A stretch of 64,000 nt of DNA from the NCBI GenBank assembly GCA_013146195.2, contig CM028377.1, positions 68,421,501 to 68,485,500 on the forward strand, given 5' to 3'. Source of the stretch: Codonopsis lanceolata (taxonomy: Eukaryota > Streptophyta > Magnoliopsida > Asterales > Campanulaceae). This document shows, piece after piece, positions 9,901 through 21,080 of this stretch. Positions within the stretch are counted from its first letter, which is position 1, and the number at the start of each line of letters is the position of its first letter. The translations under genes were made by a program, and so were the position numbers. The notes beneath the pieces are model-generated. The model had not been told where the DNA came from. It saw nothing but the letters and a program-made list of their open reading frames with translations, and did no database searches.

Positions 9901-12900
9901 GCGACGGACCTTTGGAATATGGTGCTTAGGATGTTCAATATTCAGTCGGTGATACCAAGATCAGTGAAGGTTACCTGTTGTGTTGGTCTTTATTTAAACG
10001 CAGGAGGAGAAATTCCATTTGGGAGTCAACCCCTCTTGGTATATGGTGTGGACTATTTGGTGCGAGAGAGAAATAGTAGTGCCTTCGACAATGTTGAACG
10101 GACAATGGACCAACTAAAGGATCATCTTCTGCGCACTCTTTATCGATGGTGTTACGAGGGTTATGAGGCAGATAGTATAGATCATTCTTTTGTGGACTTT
10201 GTGAATAGTTTTAGTCTTGTGTAGTTCGTTGTTGTATATGTCCCGTGTACATGGATGCGCCTCCTTTTTTGGCGCCTTTATTAATATATATCTTTACTTA
10301 TCAAAAAAAATTTTGTCCTGATTGAGTTGGTTTATGGTGTGACATTAAGGTTATCCTTCTAAAGGACATCCCATACTGAGCATCCTTCATATATTTTTCT
10401 ATTCTTTGTTGATGCTTTTTTCTTTGTGGAAAACTTTTTCGTCCTTTTGCGAGACCATTTTTATTGTTTGTCCTTCTTTGCCGACACCCCAAGAAGAAAA
10501 ATTCATGGATATGCTTCGCCCCTACAGAGAAAAATTCCTAGATATGCCACTATTAGTGGTTGAAATGAATTGCAAAACCACCGAACAAAGTTCCTATATC
10601 CGCCATGATGACATGCACTTCATATAGAGATAATTATGCAAATAAAATGCAATGCCTACCAACAGTTTATCTTGAATAGCATCCTGAAATAAAAATTCTT
10701 AATAACATTCACGTCAGGTAAGGATAACTTTGCAAGGCAAAAAATTTGACAATAAACATAATATTCTACAAGAAGTTTACCAAGAACTACTAAATAAATG
10801 TCATAAATGTTTTCGCCAACATTTATTTTTTTCCTTCTTCATCTTTCGCAAATGAATATGGTAAAATGTTAAATGCCCGATCACCTGTTGAACCCTGTCA
10901 ACTCGACCTAGCAGACACATGTTGATGTTGTGAACACATGTTCCTGTAGTACTAAACTTCCGCCTAAGCATAGCACATAACCCACTCCTTCACCACTATG
11001 GGGATCACACATTGTTATCCATCATAAGATAAATATGAGAGAAGGGGAAAGTCGTACAGTCATGGATGTGACAAAATACAACTCCCTCTGTCCTAAAAAG
11101 AGAGTCCCATCCCCTGCTGACTTTGCTCGAGTATTTAGAAAAATATTTGGCTATATGTGAACTTCTTTTAACACCCTTAAGTTATCCGCAAGTGGTGTCA
11201 AATCAATACGACCAATTTCATTATCTACCTCACAACTAAGAAGGATAAATAAATAATTCGCCAGATCAACTTTCTAAAAAAGGAAATGAGAAATCTCTTT
11301 TTGGGACGGAGAGAGTAATTACTAATTCACCAAAATAAACAATGCTAGACTAGCTGAATCCCAGAAAATATGAGATCCAGATTCTAGAGAAATCATTTAA
11401 ACCTGACTTCACTATTTATCTAATCACCCAACTTCAATACACATACAGAAACATACTATTTCCTTTTTCTTCATGCCATTGCGCTCTGTATCATCATTCC
11501 AAATACTTTGGGGGAGGGGGGGAATTGACCTAGTGTTCATGATAAATTGAGAACTGAAATGTTCCATCAGTAGTAAATCCAACTACAGAGGTATCAAGTT
11601 GAAACGGCCTTTCGGAAGCAAAAAATAGGCAGTAATGACAACTCCAGGTTTCACTAGGAGCAACCAAGATCATAAACTCAAACCACAGATTACCCTTTCA
11701 GAACAAGAAATCTAGTTATGTTCTAGTTTCTGTTTTATCCTGTTCGTTTATCATCTTTTCTGTATATTAATTAGGCCTGTCAATTTAGAACCAAAACTCA
11801 TTAACCCACCCAACCGAACCCACTAATTACCCAACCCAACCCAACCAAATTATAAAAAATGTTTTTATGGGTTACCCATCAAACCCGATAAATTTCGCTG
11901 GTTTAGCTGGGTTGAACCCGCTAACTAAATTAGACCCGGAAACACGATCACTTTCGTTCAGTCTCGCTCTCTCTCCAATATCCATCAACGAGTACAACCC
12001 TCCCCCCATTCCAAGTTTCAGCCTCCAGCGCAACCATCGCCATCCCCGACGAGCAAGCTCCACATCCACGCTCCGGTTTCTCACTCCACTCCAGCAATTG
12101 CACTCTCAGACCTACCAAGTTCGAGTCTGAATCTGAAACTCCCTCCCTGCCACGAGCACAAATCCGAACAAATCCAAGGTCAAGGGTTTGAAATTGGCCC
12201 CTTTTCGTGTCTCAAGTAAGTTGTTCCAGCTAAGATCTTGATAATATGAATATATGATATTTATTTATTGAATCTAATCTGAATTTTGTATGGGTTTTTG
12301 TGATTTTTAAAGATTTCTCAGTGGGTATCGCGTCGGCTGGGTTTGATGTTGATAATTTTGAGGAGAGTCCTCAGTGTGGGTGTGGGTGTGGATTTGACTG
12401 TAGTAATCGACAAGTGAGCAAGCTTAGAACAAACCTTTTTGGTGTTTCATCTTATTAATTGTACTTACTGTGAATAAGTTAGGGAGGCATCTAAAGCTAA
12501 TTATAAATTGTTGGGTTGTTTTATCTCCTCATATTCAAAGTTCTTAATTGAATGGTATAGTTCCTGATCTATCTACCCTTTTCCCTTCCAATTTTGTGTT
12601 TTTGGCTTTTTCCATTAATGGATTCCTCAGATTTTCTGAGTTTTTTTTTCCTCAGGAAGTTTTGGATGCATGATCTAGACATGGAATGAGCTAACATTCA
12701 ACCCTTGTGTATCATTTTAGATGTGTGTAATTTGTATCTGTGCTTGTTTGCAAGTCTTTTTATATATTTTTATTTGTGTTAATAATTTTCATTTTTCCCA
12801 GATATGTTTTAGATAATGGAGTTTTGTTGTTTTCCTTTCCTACATTTAATCGTGACTGCGTTCCTGAATTGTGAAAAATAATTAATGTAGTCCATCTTCT

Positions 12901-15900
12901 CTAATTGTGGCAGTGGTTGAGTTGAGTTGATCTTACGAGTTCACTAATTTCATTGATCAATTTAACTGCTATTCTTCAATCTCTCTCTCTCTCTCTCCTT
13001 CCGCCCCACCCTCCCACACATACACACACAGTGACAAAGAGATATAAGATATACATGATTTCGCTTTCATTACTTTTGTTTTCTACTTTGATTTATGTAT
13101 TTATTATATATACCAGTGAAGAATTAAGATTTGTAAAAGATTTTACTTTCAATGAACCAGTTGGCAGAGATGTCAGTGGTTGAGTTGAGTTCTTATGTGT
13201 TTATTTTGTTTGTGTGAGCATTTATTTTGTTTGAACCAATTTAATCTAGTTTTGATGTATGGTGATAAAAAATAAATACATCGGAGATATTTGGTGTGGA
13301 TGGAGAAGAGGAAGAGTTGCTTGTTGAGGACTTTGGAAAATTAGAGCTCGGAAGTAGAACCCCTTCAAATATTAATGAATAGGTACCTTTTCATTCCCTT
13401 TGCTGATTCATTCATGCATTCCTTAAATTCATCCATTACAAAAGCAGTGATTAACTTAGGATTTTTGTCATAATCACGTTCCCTTGTTCGTGAAATTATG
13501 AAATTGCATTTTTTTGTGCTTATGTTATGAAGACGGTAGATTGAGTTCTATACCGAGCAGTTGTTGAATTAATAAAGCTGCATTGTGTCCTTGATTACTC
13601 TTTTGTATAGAAAAAGCCTTCTACTTTTTTTTCATAGGTACTTTATGGGGTTTAATTGATTTTTCTGCGATAATGTAATTGACTAATTATACATACTTGG
13701 GAGTTGTTGGAGTAACATGAGTAGTGATATCTTGATTGGGACATTTAGAAATGGAAATGGACTATCAAATTGCAAGTAATCTTTAGGATTTTTATACCAT
13801 CTTCTTGTGGAAATTTAATTGAATTGCTGTGAAGTTTGATTTAAAATTAGGACATTGGTGTCTACTAAATTAACTTGGAGCTGATGTTGCCAGATTTGAC
13901 AAATTTTGCTTTTAAGTTTTTGGGTTCACCAAGATTTTAGAAGTGCTTGTGAGAGATTTTGCATCTCCAAGTCGGGCGTTGTGGAATTGCGCTTCGAGCA
14001 GAGAATGGCAGGGTGGAAGCGTCAACTCCTTTCCAAGGGGGGAGATTAGTCCTAATCAAGAACACTCTTGCTAATTTACCAACCTATTTCTTATCGCTCT
14101 TTGTGATTCCTGCCACAATAAAGTAAAGATTAGAGAAGTTGGAAAGAGATTTTTTGTGGGAAGGGCAGACAGATGAGCACAAGTTTCATTTAGTGAACTG
14201 GGAGAAAGTGAGCTATAGGATTCAAGAGGGAGGTCTGAAATCTGAATATCAAAAAACTCAAATTCTTTAACGAGGCTTTGCTGGGAAAATGGTTGTGTAG
14301 GTATCTTACAGACAAAGAGGCTTTTTGGAGACAAGTGGTGGTTTGTAAGTATGGAGCAGGGGATCACTGCTGGTTCCCAAGTGCGGTCAATTCTACTTAT
14401 GGGGTGGGAGTGTGGCAAGGCATCAGGAAAGGGTAGAGCTCTTTTGAAAGATTCATTGCATTTGAGGTTGGCAACGGGGTCTCGGTGAGATTTTGGGAAG
14501 ATAGATGGTGTGGGGATACGTGTTTGAGGGCGGTGTTCCAAAACTTATTCGAGGTTTCCACGGATAAGGATTGTAGAGTTAGTTCTATTTTGTCTACGGT
14601 GGAGGGTAAGCCTATATGGAATCCCACATTCAGAAGGAATTTTCATGATTGGGAGATTGAGTCAGTTGTACAGCTCTTAGGGAGGCTTCAAGAGCAGAAT
14701 AGAATACAGACAGGTTGGTGGATAAGGTGGTTTGGAAAGGTATAGGGGGTCCTCTTTTTTCAGTGAACTCGTATTATCTCAAGCTTCTCAACTGTGGCAA
14801 AACTTCCTTCCCTTGGAGAGCAGTTTGGAACTCTAAAGCTCCTAAGAGAGTGGCTTTTTTCATGTGGGAGGCGACTCACGAACCCTATCCTAACCGGGGA
14901 CAATTTGCGGAAACGTAACATGGTTTTTGTCAATAGGTGTTATTTGTGCAAGGCTAGTGAGAAAAGTGTAAATCATCTGCTCCTACACTGCCAAGTGGCT
15001 ATAGAGTTATGGAATTTTGTGCTGGGAATGTTCAAGATGACTTGGGTCATGCCGAGGTCGATTATTGACCATGTTAGGGGCTGGTCTATGGGGTATAAGA
15101 ATAGGAGAAACCGTATATGGGAGACAGCTCTTTTGGGAGTATGTTGGACTCTATGGAAGGAAAGAAACCATAGGGCATTCGATAACGAGGAAATGTCTTA
15201 AGCATTTGTTGATTCGCACCCTTCATTTTTGGTGTTCCGAGGCTGATCACTCCACTTCTAGTCCTAACACTGCTATTGTAGATTATGTAAATAGTATAGA
15301 CATTGGCTAATCCTTTTGGTAAGGTATACTCCTAGTGTACAAAGGACACATCACCTTTTTTGATGCTTTTTTATATAACTATTACTTATCAAAAAAGTAT
15401 TTTAGTTATCCTTAGGATCTTGAATTTCTTAGAATTGCTGATGATTGTGCTGAATGAAGTTGATGGGCAGGTGAAATGTGAGAAGTGGATTCGTGATGAT
15501 GATAATGGCTCAGAAGAATCAAAGGATATTTGGTGGTTGAGCAGGTTGATTGGAAGAACAAAGAAGGTTGTTGTTAACTGGCCATACCCTTTTGTAGAGG
15601 GCAAATTGTTTGTTCTGACTAAGTGCTGGCTTGGAAGGATATCATGTCAATGAGATGTGTTTTAACAGGAAGGAGATCCTCCCACAGGAATAGCTTGAAA
15701 TACTGCAGGAGAAACAAGAGGCTAAGAAGAGTGCCCAAAGTTAGGCTTCAGGGAACTCTTAGTAGAAAGAAAAACAAAAGAGGGCTACATATTAATGTTT
15801 AGGACAAGGACTGTGCATTTCAATTTAAAACATAATTAATCAAGGAATATGTTTGTTTGTAAAGTACCAATTGGCATTTGGCTGAAATTTGGATTTTTGG

Positions 15901-18900
15901 TTCTTAGTAATATTCTGATGTTTGAGTTTGGTTGCACTTTTTTTTTTGTTCTGTTTTAAATTTTTATGAATGATGTGTGGTTGTTTTAAGGGGTAGTTAT
16001 TCCAAAAAAAAAAAAAGATACCCATTCTGTTCACCCATTGTCCTGGGCAAGTTTGGTTTTTTGGGCCCTAAAAAAAAGGGTGACCCGATTTTAACCCGGT
16101 CTGTTAATGACCCGACTAGCATTTGGATTGAACCGGGTTTTGACCCGCCCTAAACCCAACCTACTGCCAGGCCTAATATTAATCATCAGATATATTATCA
16201 TCTTGCTCTTTTGCAAGAATTTTCTAGCCTCTACATTTTTTCTTTCTGCAATCATATCATGTTTCCTCCATGCAGTTCACCCAGTTACAATTGCTTGCAG
16301 ATCTTCCTCCATATCAAACGCCCACGGTATCACTCATACATTAGATGCACATGCACCTGCACCTGATGCAGAGACTGACACGGCATGACACTAACTCGAT
16401 AACATTACATGGCTTTTCTAAAGAATAAGAGTTTCCTCTTCCAAGAAAAAGGGTATTGCTTTAAAAGTCGAACGTTGTTTAGATATTCCATATTGAGCTA
16501 AAATTTCAAACATGATTTAGCCTTTCATCAACAATATCAAGGATTCTTATGAAACAAGCTACCACAGCTAGACCAGAATCTAGTTATCACACGACACTGC
16601 CATATGACCAAACCCCACCCTCTGAACACATACCATCTCATTCTGAATGGCACAATTCCTCAATTCACTCTCCATCCCTGGTCTACACAGACAAAAACTC
16701 AAATCACCTCCAGCTTCATGTATTAAGACTTAAACCCTCTCCACAATGATACATGCTGACAGCCTGATACTACCCCGAGGCTATGGCACACTCGCTGCCA
16801 TATGACCAACCACCGTCATCTCAATACATACAATCAAGTGCGCCACAATCTTCTATTCAAGCTATATCTCTGGTCTACACCACCAAAAACCCCAATCATC
16901 TCCAGCTTCATACCTTAAGACTCAGCCCCTCTCCACAATACAAATGAACACAGGCTGCCACCACGATGATCATTAGTAGTATCTCTGAAACCTCCTTAAG
17001 AAAATATACATTCCTAAATCTGCTTTTCTCGATGTAAATTGGAGCCTTAGTCGGACTAAATCACAATTGCTCTCTTGTTACTGGAGCTCTAGTTGAATTG
17101 CTTCAAATCTTGGAGATGAAGGTGGATGAACAGTAGCAAAAGGTGTAGGTTATTTACAAGAGAGAGTGAATGGAGACAGGGCTTTTACTCTTTTTCTGAC
17201 TTCTGATGGTTGGAGGAAGCAAGATGGTAGCTCTTGGCAGTGATGAATTATGTTTTTTATAAACACCTACAGTTGAGACTGAAGAGGGAGATGATGTGGG
17301 CTACGTGATCGGTGCATAAAGTTTAAAAGGGCCACAATTCCATTTTAACTCTGCCGCTGGATTTCGCTAGAAAACCAGAAAAACTGCAGCTGCTGCCATC
17401 ATCAAATTTCCTTTCTTTTCTTGCCGAACAGCCCAACTTCAGCCACTTTACACACACACACATATATATATCTTCTGCATTACTTATACTAATGATAACA
17501 AGATTCCTATCAAATGCACTTTTCTTCTAAGTTGTATGTGCAAAACACCACAAAATTCTCTAGCTAAGCCAAGTGCTATGCAATCCAGTAACATTAGTTC
17601 ACTTAAAACACGAGCACTCCTGCCATTAGACACTATTGGCCAATGATTTTTAAAATCTGCCAATGATGTCCCATGTAGTTACGATTCCATTTTTTTTAAA
17701 AGCCACCATTCTACCCAATAGACCTACTTCTTCCAATTACACATCATTCTAATATATCTAACAAAAAGACTTAGTGTCAGCATCACACAACTTTTTTGCT
17801 TGTTAGCATAGTTACTATGTCTTGCACAATACATTCCCCACCTCAAGGCCCAGCCCCAAGACATAACTTCAACGACGGAGCATCTCCGCATCCTAACACC
17901 GTCATTGAGTATATTTCTGATACAATCAGAACAACTAACACCATAACGGATAGAACAAAAACAGATGTAAATTTCATCCCAACAACTCAAGCATGTGAAT
18001 TCCATGTTTGACTAATAAGAAAAACAATCATATTCTTAGAAGGACCTATTTACACAAGTTTATACAGGTCATTTTAGTTTGCACTTTGCATCATTTTGAA
18101 TGACAAACAGAACCTTCACAATCATAGCCTTTTAGCCGTAATTCGGTGATATTTCAACTCGTTGTTTTAGTCAAACATTATGGGATGTAAAAGAGAGAAG
18201 GGAATGAAATGCTAACAATGGTGATATAGCATCCAAGAATAATAAGTTACATAGCTGGACTACGAATTAAATATCCAAATTTGGCTTCCCTTGCGCTTCT
18301 AACAGATATAAAAAAGGTATTCACCTGAATTGTATACACAATCCCATTGATTGTAAAGAAACTCGGCCTGAGTCCATCAGTAGATACTGCCCGTGCCTGT
18401 CAAATGTGTGTGCCACCATTAATATTATAATATTTGATTGCATGTAGACTAGTAGTGAAAAATGAAGTAGGCTGAACCTGGTAGTAAATTTCCGCCCAGA
18501 ATAAAACCAATAAAGCATATGTCGTGAAAAATGTAAGACTGGGCACATCAAGCAGTATGTGTTGGACAATCTGGCAAAAGTAACACGATAAAGCTAAAAA
18601 TTAGAAACTATACAGGAAACCAAGTTAAAATATACAATGAACTCAGCCATGTTCCTGACCTCGGGTTCCAACTTCTGAACATCTCGGCGGAAGATGAAAA
18701 CTAGACACCGAACTGCCAATGGTAACAAATTATAGACTGAGTAAAGAGCCTTAAAACAAAAATAAATCTGAAATAGCAATATACATGAGGGCGGGAAAGA
18801 GAGAGAGAGCTTGAAATGCAGAACAGTAAACAGATACAAACCCCCATTGACCAAATAATTGAGGAAATGGAAGACCTTCTGAGTGGTCCAACCATATTCA

Positions 18901-19819
18901 GGCACTCTCAGCTGTATCCGAATAAGTTGTACCTATACCAAATTGAAAATAACTTGCACAATTATTAGCAACTAAATCAAGCACAGGATCTGCCAATGTC
19001 TAGAAAAACTTTTTACCATCACCATCCATTCAAACTGAAAATCAAGCTCAAAGTGCAATAACCATTCAGGCGTTGGTTCAGCAAAGCATTCATTAGGTAC
19101 CATGCCAAAAGAAGCTGACTAAACTAACAAGTAACTTCCCCATTAGTATTTGGCTGCAATTAACATTCTTCTCATTATTTGTCTCGTGATCACAAAAGAG
19201 TAAACCCGCATCATGTTTTTAGAACGTGACACTCAAATATATTCATAATGTAGAATATCAATATACACTTCTATATGATAAAGCATGCATACATACAGAT
19301 ATTTATAGATGCATACAAATGAATTTTTTTTCTTTTTTTGTTTCCACGTGAAGGAGAAAGCCATAACCACTCAATTTGAATCCCTAGAGAAACATTAAAC
19401 AATAAGGATTCAACAATTCGTATCAAAGGCATAACAATGCAGAAAAAAAAAAAAGAAGCAATGTGATAAGCCATAGCCAATCAATTTGAATCCCTAAGAA
19501 AACTCTTAATAATAAGCATCCGACAATTCGTATCAAAAACACCACAATGAAGGAAAGAAACAAAGTGGTAAACCGTAGCCATTCAATTTGAATTCCTAGA
19601 ATAAACTAAACAACAAGAATTCAAAAATTTCGTATCAATCACTCAAAAAGGTAACAACTTTACCAGAGCGACGACGGAAACGATTCCATAAAGAGCAGCG
19701 AGGACGTGAAATATTCGATCCTGCCAAAGAGGGGATTCGTTTATATGTTGCCACCAACTATAGGCATCTTTAAGGGTGAACGCCACTACCGCATACGGGC
19801 CCAGCATGGCCCGAGCCAT
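6965..19819 (-). CDS. THH1: TOM1/TOM3/THH1-family seven-pass membrane protein
   Basis: An intact gene was assembled from 11 exons with GT-AG borders and matching phases: 19664-19819, 18842-18932, 18660-18712, 18478-18570, 18325-18396, 8699-8771, 8568-8613, 7531-7594, 7398-7451, 7142-7219 and 6965-7057. The total is 873 nt, 290 aa plus TGA, close to the usual family length of about 290-295. Family landmarks are WWQHINESPLWQD (residues 22-34), LRVPEYGWTTQKVFH (60-74), [20 protein letters not shown] (119-138), [40 protein letters not shown] and the C-terminal LPPKRGITQYHPIR. Hydrophobic stretches fit a seven-span protein. In the family these proteins sit in the vacuolar membrane and are the host factors that tobamoviruses use for replication; the normal cell role is less clear. 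The exon-6 sequence IVLWLIIWWKP and RRDVQKLEPE favour the THH1 subgroup, but exact orthology is inference. ATG 19819 was chosen because it opens the family N terminus; the next ATG (codon 5) is possible. Codons are undisturbed despite heavy TE load in intron 5. Confidence 0.93.
7883..8086. repeat. Intron 7 tandem duplication with Stowaway-like end
   Basis: Two diverged units of about 95 bp, each starting AAATTGCAC and ending with GAGAGC followed by an ACTATTTTTTTTGG-like run, lie in the intron 7595-8567. The right border GGACGGAGGGGGTA (8073-8086) resembles a Stowaway MITE terminus with its TA target. The opposite end was not found. Confidence 0.5.
8922..10606. mobile_element. Non-autonomous TIR element interrupted by a LINE
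   Basis: Flanked by an identical 11-bp GATGACATGCA (8911-8921 and 10607-10617). The termini GGGGTGGATCTATG and, inverted, ATGGCGGATATAGG are similar. The left part contains GGTGTCACGTGACACC, a perfect palindrome. The two arms, 8922 to about 9000 and about 10312-10606, are separated by the LINE fragment, so the LINE inserted later. Target-duplication length suggests a Mutator-like origin, but no transposase is present. Confidence 0.6.
9000..10312 (+). pseudogene. 5'-truncated L1-type LINE, ORF2 3' end
   Basis: The open part 9027-9590 encodes the region downstream of reverse transcriptase, with VREKIEKLERNFLWEG, VKWETVC, GGLGFKKLSLFNSALLGK and GNGSKIRFWKD. A disrupted stretch follows, then 9847-10224 carries the zinc-binding motif CYMCRGSSESTNHLLLHC (zf-RVT type, the first Cys just upstream of that frame). 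The 3' UTR ends TTACTTATCAAAAAAA at about 10306. Stops and frame changes at 9590-9850 make it dead. It is antisense to the host gene and sits inside the TIR element 8922-10606. No clear LINE target duplication was seen. Confidence 0.85.
11082..11315. mobile_element. Stowaway-type MITE
   Basis: The left end CTCCCTCTGTCC and right end GGGACGGAGAGAG, followed by TA, are the classic Stowaway terminal inverted repeats. Length is 234 bp with no coding sequence. The left TA target has apparently mutated to AA. It lies in intron 5 of the THH1-like gene. Confidence 0.8.
13976..15397 (+). pseudogene. Second 5'-truncated L1-type LINE fragment
   Basis: The segment opens with an AGWKRQLLSKGG-like sequence near 14008 and continues through the post-RT region in changing frames. 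It carries VGNGVSVRFWEDRWCGD (14465-14520), then SYYLKLLNCGKTSFPW, and the zinc-binding motif CYLCKASEKSVNHLLLHC at about 14938-14991. It ends with an ACTTATCAAAAAAG tail near 15385-15397. It is homologous to the LINE at 9000-10312 but diverged from it. Several frame changes and stops show it is dead. It interrupts the hAT element 11772-16175. Confidence 0.85.
15420..15655 (+). pseudogene. Captured galactosyltransferase (galectin-domain) fragment
   Basis: The frame contains VDGQVKCEKWIRDDD, then WWLSRLIGRTKKV, NWPYPF, and EGKLFVLT, typical of the galectin-like domain of plant hydroxyproline O-galactosyltransferases (GALT family). Just after LFVLT a small frame shift moves the homology to another frame, where SAGLEGYHVN is read. 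The fragment has no start, no catalytic domain and no visible 3' end, and lies inside a hAT element, so it is a captured piece and not a gene. Sequence at 15660-15780 may be another captured piece that I do not recognise. Confidence 0.75.
16585..16945. repeat. Diverged tandem duplication of about 200 bp
   Basis: GCCATATGACCAA near 16600 and 16797, CTGGTCTACAC near 16679 and 16872, CACCTCCAGCTTCATG (16706) against CATCTCCAGCTTCATA, and CCCTCTCCACAAT near 16735 and 16926 align as two units. It is inside intron 5 and outside the hAT element, and has no coding sign. Confidence 0.65.
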
Positions 19820-20343
19820 AACCGGAAGATCGGATTTCGCCGGCGCCGGAGAAAACGGAAAATTTCAACCGAGAGAAAGGTCGGGGAACAGATCGGAATC
19901 CTTGATAAAAATTTGTCCAATTTTTTTTCCTTTCCTTAATTCGTGAATCTTTTTGTTCTTTGTTGTTGGGTTGAGCTTTTCCCGAAATTGGGAAGTTGAA
20001 AACGGCCGGCAAAGCAAAGGCGAGAATATTGGTTTATCGATGACAGCGCTTATAATAGCCGTGAACGTGGTGTGTGTGTGTATGTGTGGGGAAGGGGCGA
20101 GTGAAAACTGGAACGTTCACGCGCGCGTCGGAGAGTTCCACGTGGAAAGAGACAGGGGTGGACCGTGGACGGTGTTAAAACTAAAAGACACCGGAAGAAA
20201 TGTCCTAATCCTAACTGGATTCAAGTCTTTTATTCAATTTCTGACCCAAAAAGCAACAGATTACGTATGGATATCTACTCAGAACTTTTGGACGTCTTCG
20301 TTTGTAAATACGAGGCATTCCTTAATAGATCACTCGCACAATA
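19820..20343 (-). promoter_or_regulatory. Promoter and 5' UTR of the THH1-like gene
   Basis: Upstream of ATG 19819 the minus strand shows a pyrimidine-rich leader, a TATA-like TATTATAA at 20050-20057, and a perfect G-box CCACGTGG at 20138-20145. The G-box is a binding site for bZIP and bHLH factors in plants. GCGCGCG lies just beyond. The region ends where a hAT MITE begins. The TATA assignment is inference; the G-box is seen directly. Confidence 0.5.
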
Positions 20344-20351
20344 GCTAAGTG

Positions 20352-21072
20352 TGGGTGTCGATCCGAAGCTGTCAAACCACCAAGCCGAAAAATCACGCGG
20401 CTGGTTTGTTTTTGAGATTTTAGTTTTTGGTTTTTGACGTCGAAATGAAGTCAAACCGAACCAAACCAAACTATTTTGAAATTGAACCATCAAGTCGAAC
20501 CATCGAAATTAACCACCAAGTCGAACCACCGAGCCAAACAACAAATTTTTTTGAATTCCTAACCTTTATACTTTAAGTACTTTATACTATTAATATTTTT
20601 ATACTATATAAACTATAAGCTAATATTATTATTTAGAATTTGCCTTTAGATTTTTGAATTTACATAAACGTTTTAAATATAATGTACGTTGTAGTATTTT
20701 TATTATATTGGATTCAATTTATTGATTATAAGAATTAAAAATGTTAATCTTTTTATTTGAAAGTTTGTGTAATTTTTTTAAAAGTGAGTTTATGAATATA
20801 ATTGTATTATATTTAATTTTTTAGTATTTTCTTTAGCGTGTTTTTATAATATTTTCTTGGTTTACTTAAATTTTGAATTAGTAGAACTTTCTAAATTCGC
20901 ATCGAATGAAACCAAACCGCGAAACCGAACCAGTGTCGAACCAAGTCGAACCATCATGGTTCTGCTCGATTCACCAAGACTTAAACGGTTTAGCTCCGGT
21001 TTGATTTTTCTCAAACCGATGGCATGCGGTTCAGCTCATAATTTGTTCCAAGTCGAACCATTTACACCCCTA
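20352..21072. mobile_element. hAT-type MITE, 721 bp
   Basis: Flanked by a perfect 8-bp duplication GCTAAGTG (20344-20351 and 21073-21080). Ends are TGGGTGTCGATCC and, inverted, TAGGGGTGTAAATGG, a hAT-like terminus. The subterminal parts are crowded with repeated AACCGAACC and GTCGAACCA motifs (20380-20540 and 20880-21060), as is usual for transposase-binding regions. The core is AT-rich and non-coding. It sits about 530 bp upstream of the THH1-like start codon. Confidence 0.85.
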
Positions 21073-21080
21073 GCTAAGTG

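Larger units (their letters stand above)
11772..16175. mobile_element. 4.4-kb hAT element carrying gene fragments (Pack-hAT)
   Basis: The element starts TAGGCCTGTCA and ends, inverted, TAGGCCTGGCA, a hAT-like terminus. It is flanked by a perfect 8-bp target duplication ATATTAAT (11764-11771 and 16176-16183), the length typical of hAT. Subterminal regions are rich in AACCC and GGGTT motifs (11800-11950 and 16075-16160). No transposase is visible. The interior holds a fragment resembling hydroxyproline O-galactosyltransferase (15420-15655), unrecognised exon-like pieces at about 12315-12415 and 13285-13380, and a 5'-truncated LINE. It is therefore a non-autonomous gene-capturing element. Confidence 0.85.
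8772..18324 (-). other. Giant intron 5 of the THH1-like gene
   Basis: A 9553-nt intron lies between exon 5 (ends CAG at 18325, followed by GTGAAT) and exon 6 (begins at 8771 after TACAG). It is phase 0. All other introns are under 1 kb. It holds the TIR element 8922-10606 with a LINE inside it, a Stowaway MITE, the hAT element 11772-16175 with a second LINE, and a tandem duplication at about 16590-16945. Parts not covered by those features, about 10684-11081, 11316-11763 and 16950-18324, show no recognisable coding sequence. Confidence 0.85.

Noticed and set aside
10660..10683. 24-nt candidate exon added to the THH1-like CDS
   Set aside because: The family has no residues at this position, so it was left out of the CDS and reported only as a finding.
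17724..18005. 93-codon minus-strand frame in intron 5, considered as an exon
   Set aside because: No homology to the THH1 family, and exons 5 and 6 already join in phase with family-like sequence.
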